Below, one piece after another: positions 1-8,358 of a stretch of 8,686 bases of DNA. Below the pieces are notes generated by a model that was not told the DNA's origin, ran no database searches, and saw nothing but the letters and a program-made list of their open reading frames with translations. Origin of the DNA: an uncultured Slackia sp. (GTDB lineage: Bacteria; Actinomycetota; Coriobacteriia; Coriobacteriales; Eggerthellaceae); the NCBI GenBank assembly GCA_937895975.1, contig CALBLG010000140.1:1-8686 (forward strand), written 5' to 3'. The translations under genes were made by a program, and so were the position numbers. Position 1 is the first letter of the stretch, and each line of letters opens with the position of its first letter.

Positions 1-130
1 CCGATTTGTGACTGTGCGAAATGCCGCATTTCCAGGGAAGCTTGCGTTTCCTGCGGCATAACCCCAGGTCAGATTTCGGAGATGTGGAAGACGCGCGCTT
101 CCTGAGCCAAAACCTACAGTCACAAATCGG
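1..130. repeat. 15-bp inverted repeat enclosing a hairpin-rich 100-bp segment
   Basis: CCGATTTGTGACTGT at 1-15 is the exact reverse complement of 116-130. The enclosed segment can form a further hairpin: 21-27 pairs with 53-59 (ATGCCGC / GCGGCAT), and inside it 34-39 pairs with 47-52. No reading frame here looks coding. The left arm touches the window edge, so target-site duplications and true ends cannot be judged. It may be a small intergenic repeat or MITE-like element, or the arms may be two copies of a binding site. The arms contain TTGTGAC, also found in the operator-like repeats near 8372, but that match is short. Confidence 0.55.
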
Positions 131-179
131 GATTTGGGACGTTGCGCGGCCTCATTTGCCTACCGCTACGGCGTTGAGC

Positions 180-228
180 CGATGTTGCGGTGGCGTTTTG
201 TGCGTTTCGCGACAGCATGGCAACATCG
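180..228. repeat. 9-bp inverted repeat upstream of the site-2 protease gene
   Basis: CGATGTTGC (180-188) is exactly complementary to GCAACATCG (220-228), with 31 bases between. A smaller stem (GCG-TTT-CGC) lies inside. There is no T-tract, so it is not a normal intrinsic terminator for this strand. It may be a leader or 3'-UTR structure of an upstream gene or a regulator site. Confidence 0.35.
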
Positions 229-251
229 TCGTGGCGGGCGCCGTCGCTTGG

Positions 252-257
252 CATAAT
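252..257 (+). promoter_or_regulatory. possible -10 box for the site-2 protease gene
   Basis: CATAAT matches TATAAT at five of six bases and would start transcription about 30 bases before the ATG at 295, leaving room for the ribosome site GAAAGG at 283-288. No good -35 hexamer is visible 16-18 bases upstream, so this rests on the -10 alone. Confidence 0.3.
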
Positions 258-294
258 CAGGCAAGAAATAACCGGCCCCAATGAAAGGCCCTCT

Positions 295-1368
295 ATGGAC
301 GTCCTTTTGATGATCCTCTACATCGTTATCGTGCTGTCGGTGCTCGTGTTCATCCACGAGGGCGGGCACTTCCTGGCGGCGCGCGCGTTCGGCGTGCGCG
401 TGACCGAATTCATGCTGGGTTTGCCCGGGCCTAACGTGGGCTTCACGTGGCGCGGCACGAAATTCGGCGTGACGGCCGTGCCTCTTGGCGGCTACGCGAA
501 AGTGTGCGGCATGGAGCCCGGCCCCGAAGACCCGCATCTGGAAGATGCGCTCGCGTTCGCCTACGCCAACGGCACCGTGTACGCCGACGACGTGGCCGAA
601 AAAATGGGCATCACGCTCGACGAGGCCATCGAGGCGCTCTATGTGCTGGAAGAGTGGGGCTGCCTGGTGGGTCCGAAGAAATCCGACGAGCACAACGTGT
701 TCCGTACGCGCGCCATCAAAGATAAGCGCAAGGGAATCGACCTGGCCGAGGGCACGCCGCGGCCGTTCGACGATGCGCACGAGCTCTACCTGGCCGAACG
801 CGCGCAAACCTATCGCGCGCAGCCGTTTTGGAAGCGCTGCGTCATTTTGTTGGCGGGCATCTTCATGAACCTGCTTTTCGCCATCGTGGCGTTCGTGCTC
901 ATTTATTCGGTGTTCGGCATCGACATGGTGAACGAGGCGGGCGAAGTGGTACGCCACGTGAACGTCGACGTGGGCACCGCCATAAGCGCCGGCTTCAACT
1001 ACATCGGCATGGTGGCGGTGGCCGTGGCGGGGCTATTCAACCCGCAAACGGCGGCCGACACAGTGTCGAATTCCACGAGCGTTATGGGCATGGCCGTGCT
1101 TTCGAAGCAATACGCCGACGCCGGCCCGTTGGAATTCCTGTTCTTCATGTCCATGATCTCGGTATCGCTCGGCATCATGAACCTGCTGCCCATCCCGCCG
1201 CTCGACGGCGGCCGCTTCGTGATCGAGATTTTCCAGAAACTCACGAAGCGCCAGGTGGGGTACAAGGCCATGAATGTCATGACTATGGCCGGCATGGCGC
1301 TGTTCATAGGCTTCTTCGTGTTGATGCTGAACCAAGACATCCAAAGGTTCATCTTCGGCAACTGGTAG
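295..1368 (+). CDS. M50-family membrane site-2 protease (RseP/RasP-like), PDZ-less
   Basis: This 357-residue polytopic zinc metalloprotease should cleave membrane-embedded substrates such as anti-sigma factors or signal-peptide remnants. The first transmembrane segment carries HEGGH (residues 21-25, zinc ligands and catalytic Glu). The PLGGY membrane loop follows at 63-67. TM2 is about 183-206, the NLLPIPPLDGG motif at 296-306 supplies the third zinc ligand Asp304, and TM4 is about 326-346. Residues 82-127 resemble a winged helix (three predicted helices and a wing) in the loop expected to be cytoplasmic. The PDZ domain normally found between TM2 and the LDGG segment appears absent: only about 75 residues separate them. 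The ATG at 295 is chosen because GAAAGG ends six bases before it and the protein then begins directly with TM1; upstream in-frame ATGs at 190 and 217 lack such a site. Family placement is firm. Equivalence to E. coli rseP is not, so no symbol is given. Confidence 0.93.
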   Translation: MDVLLMILYIVIVLSVLVFIHEGGHFLAARAFGVRVTEFMLGLPGPNVGFTWRGTKFGVTAVPLGGYAKVCGMEPGPEDPHLEDALAFAYANGTVYADDVAEKMGITLDEAIEALYVLEEWGCLVGPKKSDEHNVFRTRAIKDKRKGIDLAEGTPRPFDDAHELYLAERAQTYRAQPFWKRCVILLAGIFMNLLFAIVAFVLIYSVFGIDMVNEAGEVVRHVNVDVGTAISAGFNYIGMVAVAVAGLFNPQTAADTVSNSTSVMGMAVLSKQYADAGPLEFLFFMSMISVSLGIMNLLPIPPLDGGRFVIEIFQKLTKRQVGYKAMNVMTMAGMALFIGFFVLMLNQDIQRFIFGNW

Positions 1369-1403
1369 CGTCGCGCCGCATACGCGAATTCGGTGATTGC
1401 ACG

Positions 1404-1433
1404 CAGGCTCGCAATCGCGGGCCTGTTTTATTT
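1404..1433 (+). terminator. intrinsic terminator after the site-2 protease gene
   Basis: A 9-bp stem (1404-1412 with 1417-1425, one T·G wobble, loop AATC) is followed directly by TTTTATTT. It lies 36 bases after the protease stop codon and should separate this transcript from ispG. Confidence 0.85.
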
Positions 1434-1443
1434 GCGTTGGGCG

Positions 1444-1449
1444 TAAAAT
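1444..1449 (+). promoter_or_regulatory. likely -10 box for ispG
   Basis: TAAAAT matches the -10 consensus at five of six bases, sits just after the terminator and would give a leader of about 25 bases that still contains the AAGGGG ribosome site at 1471-1476. The -35 region overlaps the terminator and is weak. The strong terminator upstream makes a promoter here likely. Confidence 0.45.
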
Positions 1450-1481
1450 CAAACGGTTATGCCCGACCAAAAGGGGAAATG

Positions 1482-2579
1482 ATGCAAGCTAGTGAAACGA
1501 ATGCCGCCGTGCGTGCGACAGAGCTGCCGAATCGGCGCACGCGCCGCGTGAATGTGGGCGGCGTGCCGATGGGCGGCGGGGCGCCGTGCGTGGTCCAGTC
1601 CATGTTGAACGCGCCGGCCGATGACGTCGAGGCGAACCTGCGCCAAATTCACGCGCTGGAGGCTGCTGGCTGCGAAGTGGTGCGCATGGCCATTCCGCGA
1701 CGCGCTTACCTGGACCAATTCGCCGAGGTGTGCGCGAAAAGCCCGCTGCCCGTGGTGGCCGACGTGCATTTCGACGCGGGCATCGCCATCGAGGCCGCCC
1801 GCCGCGGTGCGGCGAAGCTGCGCATCAATCCAGGCAATATCGGTGGCTGGGAGAAAACCGACGAGGTCATCGAGGCTGCCAGGGCTGCGCATATTCCCAT
1901 TCGCGTGGGCGTGAATGCCGGCTCGCTCGACGATGCGCTGAAGGCCCGCGCCGACCTCGCGCTGCCCGAAAAGCTGGCGGCATCGGCCGTGGAATACGTG
2001 CGCCATTTCGAGGCTCGCGACTTCGGAGACGTGGTTGTGTCGGCCAAGGCCCATGACGTGCAGGCAACCATCGCCACCTATCGCGCGCTCGCTCGCGAAA
2101 TCCCCGATGTGCCGCTGCATATCGGCATCACCGAGGCGGGCACGCTTATGCAGGGCGTCATCAAATCGGCGTGCGGCCTGGGAATCCTGCTTGCCGAAGG
2201 CATCGGCGACACCATGCGCATCTCGCTGACCGACGAGCCCACCGAGGAAGTGCGCGCCTGCTGGATGCTGCTTTCGGCGCTCGACTTGCGCCGTCGCGGC
2301 CCCGAGATTATCAGCTGCCCCACGTGCGGCCGCTGCCAGGTGAACCTCATCGAGCTCGCGAAGAAGGTCGATGCGCGTTTGGCAAATCGCGTCGAGCCGG
2401 TGAAAGTGGCCGTGATGGGCTGTGTGGTGAACGGTCCGGGCGAGGCGGCCGACGCCGACCTCGGCGTGGCATGCGGCGCGGGCTCGGGCGTGGTGTTCAA
2501 GCACGGCGAGGTCTTGCGCAAAGTGCCCGAGGCAAGTATCGTAGACGCTCTGATGGAAGAGCTCGAAAAGCTGGCGTAG
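1482..2579 (+). CDS. ispG: 4-hydroxy-3-methylbut-2-en-1-yl diphosphate synthase
   Basis: IspG (GcpE) reductively converts MEcPP to HMBPP in the penultimate step of the MEP isoprenoid pathway, in the cytosol, using a [4Fe-4S] cluster. The 365-residue product has the family's usual length. The N-terminal TIM barrel shows VQSM (38-41), VADVHFD (92-98) and RINPGNIGG (114-122). The C-terminal iron-sulfur domain has CPTC (Cys279, Cys282), then MGCVVNGPGEA with Cys314 and Glu321, the expected cluster ligands. Two in-frame ATGs lie side by side (1479, 1482); the second is preferred because AAGGGG ends only two bases before the first but five before the second. The gene follows a site-2 protease gene, a common arrangement in which dxr is often nearby, and precedes proS by 102 bases, probably on the same transcript. 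Confidence 0.97.
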   Translation: MQASETNAAVRATELPNRRTRRVNVGGVPMGGGAPCVVQSMLNAPADDVEANLRQIHALEAAGCEVVRMAIPRRAYLDQFAEVCAKSPLPVVADVHFDAGIAIEAARRGAAKLRINPGNIGGWEKTDEVIEAARAAHIPIRVGVNAGSLDDALKARADLALPEKLAASAVEYVRHFEARDFGDVVVSAKAHDVQATIATYRALAREIPDVPLHIGITEAGTLMQGVIKSACGLGILLAEGIGDTMRISLTDEPTEEVRACWMLLSALDLRRRGPEIISCPTCGRCQVNLIELAKKVDARLANRVEPVKVAVMGCVVNGPGEAADADLGVACGAGSGVVFKHGEVLRKVPEASIVDALMEELEKLA

Positions 2580-2595
2580 CGGCCCTTCCGCCGCT
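2578..2595 (+). other. hairpin over the ispG stop codon
   Basis: AGCGGC (2578-2583) pairs with GCCGCT (2590-2595) around a six-base loop, with the last two bases of the stop codon in the stem. No T-tract follows, so it is unlikely to terminate transcription. It could protect an upstream 3' end or simply be GC-rich chance pairing. Confidence 0.4.
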
Positions 2596-2681
2596 GAACT
2601 CGGCGATGCCGTTGGCACTGCCGTCATCTCAATCCAGCGTTCAATTTTCGCATTGGAACAAATATAGAAAAGGAAACATCC

Positions 2682-4400
<1,719 letters not shown>

Positions 4401-4437
4401 GCGACTGCGGGGGGCGCTGATCAAGCGTTGGTCAAAG

Positions 4438-4469
4438 GGTGGGACAACGGATTGTCCCCCTGTCCCACC
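4438..4469. repeat. GGGACA-type palindrome with two exclusive hairpins
   Basis: GGTGGGACA (4438-4446) is the exact complement of TGTCCCACC (4461-4469). The same left arm can instead form GGGACAA–CGGA–TTGTCCC (4441-4447 / 4452-4458). The two folds share bases and exclude each other. The element lies 37 bases after proS in otherwise non-coding DNA. Such short GGGACA/TGTCCC palindromes recall REP-like intergenic elements, but that is inference from appearance only. Confidence 0.5.
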
Positions 4470-4513
4470 TCGTCCTGCCGATTCTGTTTATGCCCCACAT
4501 CAATTAAAATTGC

Positions 4514-4546
4514 GAAAACGCCGGTGAATACATCGGCGTTTTCTTA
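4514..4546. terminator. intrinsic terminator after proS
   Basis: GAAAACGCCG (4514-4523) pairs exactly with CGGCGTTTTC (4534-4543), extendable by two more pairs into the loop. The A-run before and T-run after let it work on either strand. It ends the ispG–proS transcript and isolates it from the transporter gene. Confidence 0.85.
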
Positions 4547-4604
4547 TAGGTTCAACAAAATGTTTAGGCTCTCTAAATATTTCGACAAAGTTACGAATTC
4601 GCTC

Positions 4605-4632
4605 TTGCGCTTTAGTGCGCGATAGCTATACT
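4605..4632 (+). promoter_or_regulatory. likely promoter of the BASS transporter gene
   Basis: TATACT (4627-4632) is a good -10 box. TTGCGC (4605-4610) lies 16 bases upstream as a partial -35 match. A start near 4639 would give a leader of about 150 bases. The surrounding 4544-4632 stretch is AT-richer than the genes, as expected for a promoter. Confidence 0.5.
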
Positions 4633-4640
4633 GACCAACT

Positions 4641-4680
4641 ACATGCAAAGGGCATGTGCGCCTCTCGCGTGCATTTGCCC
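4641..4680 (+). other. alternative hairpins in the transporter leader
   Basis: ACATGC (4641-4646) pairs exactly with GCATGT (4652-4657). The same bases can instead join a longer stem in which GGGCA (4650-4654) pairs with TGCCC (4676-4680) and 4657-4661 pairs with 4669-4673. The two folds exclude each other. The rest of the leader to 4791 shows nothing else I can assign apart from the ribosome site GAGGAAAGGA at 4775-4784. Confidence 0.4.
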
Positions 4681-4791
4681 AGTTTAGGACCATCGCTTGA
4701 ATTCGAACCTTTCCGCCTTTGAACTCGCGCGTTTCGCCCCGGCTGGCAATGCGACGCGCCTGGTGAAGCGTTTTGAGGAAAGGAATCGAAC

Positions 4792-5778
4792 ATGAAAACG
4801 CTTGAGAAAGTAAGTGACTTCGCCGGAAAGTACATGGCAATCATCGCTTTGGCGGTAGCGATTATTGCCCTGATCATTCCCGGCCCTGTGCATGCGGCGC
4901 TTCCTACCAGCTGGGTTAACACGCTGCTCGGCATCGTCATGTTCGGCATGGGCATGACGCTGAAGCTTTCCGACTTCAAGGTCGTCTTCACCAAGCCCAA
5001 GGCCGTCATCGTGGGCATCTGCTCGCAGTTCATCGTTATGCCCCTGCTTGCGTTTCTGCTGGTGACCATCTTCCAGCTCCCCACCGAGCTGGCCGTGGGC
5101 GTCATCCTCGTCGGCTGCTGCCCGGGCGGCACGTCTTCCAATGTCATGACGTACCTTTCCAAGGGCGATGTCGCCCTGTCCGTGGGCATGACCGCCTGCA
5201 CCACCATCATGGCGCCCGTCGTGACTCCCGCGCTCGTGTTGCTGCTCGCTGGCCAGTCCATCGATGTGAGCTACGTCAGCATGCTGATGTCCATCGTCCA
5301 GGTCGTGCTGGTGCCTATCGTGCTTGGCTTCATCATCAATGCCGTCGCTCCGAAGGTCGCAGACGTGTTCGGCAAGGTGCTTCCGCTTATCTCTGTTATC
5401 GCCATCTCGCTGATCATCATGGCCGTTGTTTCCGCGAATGCCGCCAAGCTCATGACCAGCGGTCTGCTCATCATCGCCGTGGTTATGTTGCACAACGTGC
5501 TCGGCTATGCGTTCGGCTATGGCGTGGGCCGCGTGCTCGGCCTGTCCAAGGCCCAGATGCGCACCCTGTCCATCGAGGTCGGCATGCAGAACTCCGGTTT
5601 GGCAACCTCGCTGGCCCTGACGCACTTCGCCGCCATGCCGCTGGCCGCCGTGCCCGGCACTGTGTTCAGCGTGTGGCACAACATCTCGGGCGCCGTGTAC
5701 GCGAACATCCTCGCCCGTACCGCCGAGAAGTCCGACAGCAAGCCTGCCGCCGATGCTAAAGCCGCCGCAAACGCGTAA
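4792..5778 (+). CDS. BASS-family (bile acid:sodium symporter type) transporter
   Basis: This is a polytopic inner-membrane protein of 328 residues with about ten hydrophobic segments, the usual length for the BASS superfamily, whose members couple sodium entry to uptake of organic anions such as bile acids, pantothenate or keto acids. Visible signatures are GMGMTL (about residues 52-57), CPGGTSSN (about 109-116) and EVGMQNSG (about 262-269); the latter two correspond to the discontinuous crossing helices that bind sodium. FSVWHNISG follows near the C-terminus, and the last 20 residues are a hydrophilic Ala/Lys-rich cytoplasmic tail. The ATG follows a strong GAGGAAAGGA site. The gene stands alone between two terminators. 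Substrate cannot be read from sequence: a bile acid is possible if this is a gut organism, but that is inference. Confidence 0.92.
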   Translation: MKTLEKVSDFAGKYMAIIALAVAIIALIIPGPVHAALPTSWVNTLLGIVMFGMGMTLKLSDFKVVFTKPKAVIVGICSQFIVMPLLAFLLVTIFQLPTELAVGVILVGCCPGGTSSNVMTYLSKGDVALSVGMTACTTIMAPVVTPALVLLLAGQSIDVSYVSMLMSIVQVVLVPIVLGFIINAVAPKVADVFGKVLPLISVIAISLIIMAVVSANAAKLMTSGLLIIAVVMLHNVLGYAFGYGVGRVLGLSKAQMRTLSIEVGMQNSGLATSLALTHFAAMPLAAVPGTVFSVWHNISGAVYANILARTAEKSDSKPAADAKAAANA

Positions 5779-5827
5779 TCTGCAAACGGCTTGCACGCGC
5801 TAAGCTCATCAACATAAGACAACAACC

Positions 5828-5857
5828 GAAAGCCGGCCTTCATGGGCCGGCTTTCTC
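5828..5857. terminator. intrinsic terminator after the BASS transporter gene
   Basis: GAAAGCCGGCC (5828-5838) pairs perfectly with GGCCGGCTTTC (5845-5855) around a six-base loop. The stem is 11 bp with the T-run built into its 3' arm and an A-run in the 5' arm, so it may act on both strands. It separates the transporter from the nrfD-like operon. Confidence 0.85.
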
Positions 5858-5893
5858 GCTTTCTGGCTGAAGGCCCAAATCTGGCGCTCCTGC

Positions 5894-5929
5894 TATACTT
5901 GACGCAGCGATTTGCGACAATGCGACAAC
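5894..5929 (+). promoter_or_regulatory. promoter -10 box and tandem operator of the nrfD-like operon
   Basis: TATACT at 5894-5899 is a good -10 box with no clear -35. Just downstream, TTGCGACAA (5912-5920) is followed at once by TGCGACAAC (5921-5929), a 9-bp tandem repeat. The position just after the predicted start suits a repressor that blocks elongation or initiation. A near copy occurs at 8372-8389 in front of the Tat-protein leader. The regulator is unknown; the GntR protein encoded at the end of this operon is the simplest candidate. Confidence 0.5.
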
Positions 5930-5973
5930 GCCGACGAAATCGCGCGGCGCAAGGGAATGGGAAAGAGGTGCGC

Positions 5974-6897
5974 ATGGGCATATTCGACTCGCTCATCGTG
6001 GCGTACCTGTTTTTGGGCGGCACGGGCGGTGGCGCACTGGTGGTGCTGTCGTTGCTCGAAGTGCTGAATGCCCCGTGCGTTGCGGTTCGTCGTTGGCTTT
6101 TGCCGTCGGAATTCTTCGCGCGCGCATGGTCTGCGTGCGCGGTTGCCCTCGGACTTTCGGTCGTGTGCCTGCTCGCCGACCTTGGTCGCATCGACCGGGC
6201 GTTTTCTTTGTTCTCGTCTTCGTCTTTCTCGCCAGTCGCGGTGGGCGCATGGGCGCTTGCTGCCGCTTGCGTCATTGCTGCGGCGTTCGCGCTCGCGAAT
6301 ATTTTGGAAATGTGGGACCTGCGGGCAAAATTGGCCGTGCCGGCGGGTGCCGCCGGCACGCTTGTCGGAATGGCGGTAATAACCTACACGGGCGTGTTGC
6401 TTGCGGGGCTTCCATCAATAGACGCATGGCAAACGCCGCTCGTGCCGGCGCTCTTCGTGCTCTCGGGCGTCTCGTGCGGCGTCGCGCTGTGCTTGGGCGC
6501 GTGGGCGTTCGTGGAATGCCGCGCGCCGCTTATGGGCCCGTTCGTTGCGCTATCGCGGGCCGACAGCGTCGTGGTTGCGCTCGAGGCCGCGTGCCTGCTA
6601 GCGTATGTGGCTTGGCTGCTCGCTTCCTCCGATACGTCGCAGGCTGCTTGGGCGCTTCTTGCGGGCGATTTGCGATGGCCGTTCTGGGCGGGGCTCGTGG
6701 TGTGCGGCTTGGGCATTCCGCTTGTGCTTGAGCGGTTGCTCACGTTCGAGAACAGACGCAACCAGCTTTTGTGGGTGGCGTTGTTTGTGCTCGTAGGAGG
6801 CATAACGCTGCGATATCTGGTTGTTGGAATTTCCGCGTTCGATGCAACGCAAACGACGAATTTGGCCGGCATGCTCGCTGTGCCGCAAGGGGTATGA
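5974..6897 (+). CDS. NrfD/PsrC-like integral membrane protein
   Basis: The 307-residue product is almost entirely hydrophobic, with about eight predicted membrane helices, typical of the NrfD/PsrC family that exchanges electrons with the menaquinone pool for periplasmic oxidoreductases. Supporting features are the Gly-rich first helix (LFLGGTGGGA, residues 12-21), DLGRIDR (69-75), and YTGVLL…W…PALFVLSG (138-165). GAGG ends five bases before the ATG at 5974; an earlier in-frame ATG at 5842 would add 44 residues starting inside the terminator loop and is rejected. NrfD proteins usually sit beside a four-cluster ferredoxin-like subunit and a molybdopterin or cytochrome subunit; here neither is adjacent. 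Instead a slipin gene follows after 24 bases and a Tat-signal gene lies beyond the operon. Family placement is fairly confident; redox partner and substrate are unknown. Confidence 0.82.
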   Translation: MGIFDSLIVAYLFLGGTGGGALVVLSLLEVLNAPCVAVRRWLLPSEFFARAWSACAVALGLSVVCLLADLGRIDRAFSLFSSSSFSPVAVGAWALAAACVIAAAFALANILEMWDLRAKLAVPAGAAGTLVGMAVITYTGVLLAGLPSIDAWQTPLVPALFVLSGVSCGVALCLGAWAFVECRAPLMGPFVALSRADSVVVALEAACLLAYVAWLLASSDTSQAAWALLAGDLRWPFWAGLVVCGLGIPLVLERLLTFENRRNQLLWVALFVLVGGITLRYLVVGISAFDATQTTNLAGMLAVPQGV

Positions 6898-6921
6898 TCA
6901 TAATCGTGAAAGGGGAGCGCG

Positions 6922-7896
6922 ATGCCGCTTAAGAAGAGTGAAAAGGCCGATCGCCGGGCGTATGTGGGCATGCCCTACGATGCGCGCGACAAAGACGCCG
7001 AGATGCGCGCCGCCACGTCGTACGTGCCGCGCAAATCGTCGCGCAACGGTGCGACTGTGTTCAATATCACGGTGTTTCTGCTCACATTCGGCGTGGTTTT
7101 GCTCGCGGCGCGCGCCCTGGCAGGCGGCGTGGGCATTCTCGAGATGTCGGTGTCGCTCGTGTGCGCGCTGCTCGCCGTGTCGTCGGTGCACATTGCGCTT
7201 TCATGGGAGCGCGTCGTGGTGCTGCGCATGGGAAAGCTTTCGCGCGTCGCGGGCCCGGGGCTGTATTTCACCATTCCCATTTTGGAGCACGGCACCATCC
7301 GCGTCGACCAGCGCACCATTGCCACGCCGTTCTATGCCGAGAAAACCCTCACGGCCGATTTGGTGCCGGTAACGGTGGATGCGGTGTTGTTCTGGATGGT
7401 GTGGGATGCCGAAAAAGCCTGTACCGAGGTCGAGGATTACTATGCCGCCGTGTCGTTTCTGGCGCAAACCGCCATGCGCGAGGCCGTGGGCCGCTCGACG
7501 GTGGCCGAGGTCGCGCTGCGTCGCGACCAGCTCGACCAGGAAATAAAGGAAGAGGTCGAGCGCGAGGCCGCGGCTTGGGGAATCGGCGTTATCTCGGTGA
7601 AGGTGCGCGACATCGTGATTCCCGACGATTTGCAGCACGTGATGTCTCTTGAAGCGCAGGCCGACCGCGAGAAGAACGCGCGCATGACGGTGGCCTCGGC
7701 CGAGGCGGACATGGCCGACATGCTTTCCGAGGCGGCGAGGGCATACGGTGATCCGTCGGCGGCGTTGCAGCTGCGCACCATGTTGCAGCAATACGAAACG
7801 GTGAAGGCGTCGAAGGGCGCGGTGGTCACGGTGCCCAGCGCGCTTTCCGACAGCCTGGCCGACGCGATGGAGAAAGGCAAGGAGGCCGTCCGATGA
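6922..7896 (+). CDS. slipin/stomatin-like SPFH-domain membrane protein
   Basis: SPFH proteins oligomerise on the inner membrane and organise microdomains or regulate membrane proteases. This 324-residue member has a basic, hydrophilic N-terminal extension of about 44 residues, two hydrophobic segments (about 46-66 and 73-93), then the SPFH core with WERVVVLRMGKL (95-106), GPGLYFTIP (111-119), VDQRT (128-132), a VPVTVDAVLFW strand (148-158) and VKVRDIVIP (226-234). An Ala/Glu-rich helical stretch follows (about 240-292), and the protein ends in the slipin-type VVTVPSAL segment. AGGGGAG ends four bases before the ATG. The gene lies between nrfD-like and gntR genes in one transcription unit. No NfeD-type protein, the frequent SPFH partner, is present, so the NrfD-like protein may be its client (inference). 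The N-terminal extension is longer than in simple slipins. Confidence 0.9.
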   Translation: MPLKKSEKADRRAYVGMPYDARDKDAEMRAATSYVPRKSSRNGATVFNITVFLLTFGVVLLAARALAGGVGILEMSVSLVCALLAVSSVHIALSWERVVVLRMGKLSRVAGPGLYFTIPILEHGTIRVDQRTIATPFYAEKTLTADLVPVTVDAVLFWMVWDAEKACTEVEDYYAAVSFLAQTAMREAVGRSTVAEVALRRDQLDQEIKEEVEREAAAWGIGVISVKVRDIVIPDDLQHVMSLEAQADREKNARMTVASAEADMADMLSEAARAYGDPSAALQLRTMLQQYETVKASKGAVVTVPSALSDSLADAMEKGKEAVR

Positions 7897-8309
7897 GCGA
7901 TCAGCAAGCGGAAAATCCCATGGAGGGCTTTCAAGTTGACCATTCGAGCGGCCTGCCGGTGTGGATTCAGGTGAAAAACCGCATCGCTTACCTCATTGGC
8001 GCGGGGCGCTACCAGCCGGGCGACAAACTGCCCACGGTGCGCGCTCTGGCCGTCGACCTGGATAGCAGCTACAACACCATCAACCGCGCCTACATGGACC
8101 TGGAGCGCGAGGGCTACATCTCCACGCGACGCGGCAAGGGTACGTTTGTGCTGGAGCAGAGGGAAATCGGCGCCGCCCGCGCCTACGATTCGCCAGTCGA
8201 GCTTCTCGTCGACGACATGATTCGCGGCTGCGTGGAGGCGGGTCTGACCGACGAAGACATCGTGGCCCTTGTAGACGAGCGCCTGCTGCGTCGCCGCGAT
8301 GGACGGTAG
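7893..8309 (+). CDS. GntR-family transcriptional regulator, YtrA type
   Basis: A 138-residue DNA-binding protein. Residues 22-87 form the GntR winged helix with the hallmark segments GRYQPGDKLPTVRALA (38-53), NTINRAYMDLEREGYI (61-76) and RRGKGTFV (79-86). Only about 50 residues follow, two short helices, which fits the short YtrA-type C-terminal domain rather than the larger FadR or HutC effector domains. The ATG overlaps the stop codon of the slipin gene (ATGA), and AAGGAGG at 7879-7885 gives ideal spacing. YtrA-type regulators usually repress their own operon, often one encoding membrane transport or membrane-stress proteins. Here the operon encodes an NrfD-like protein and a slipin. The repeated TTGYGACAA motifs before this operon and before the next gene are candidate targets (inference). 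Confidence 0.93.
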   Translation: MSDQQAENPMEGFQVDHSSGLPVWIQVKNRIAYLIGAGRYQPGDKLPTVRALAVDLDSSYNTINRAYMDLEREGYISTRRGKGTFVLEQREIGAARAYDSPVELLVDDMIRGCVEAGLTDEDIVALVDERLLRRRDGR

Positions 8310-8358
8310 GGCGTTTATTCTCAAATTATTCCCAAAATAAAACAATTCAGTTGATTGA

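Noticed and set aside
828..1478. Upstream extension of the ispG frame
   Set aside because: The extra 217 codons overlap the protease gene in another frame and run through its terminator; the AAGGGG site places the start at 1482.
2640..2668. Possible promoter TTCAAT–17–TATAGA before proS
   Set aside because: Transcription would begin near 2675, inside or after the ribosome site, leaving almost no leader; co-transcription with ispG is more likely.
4428..4625. 65-codon + strand frame after proS
   Set aside because: It contains the palindrome and the proS terminator, lacks a ribosome site and resembles no protein.
4684..5796. 370-codon minus-strand frame opposite the BASS transporter
   Set aside because: Extremely His/Gly/Asp-rich translation, the usual antisense product of a GC-rich membrane-protein gene.
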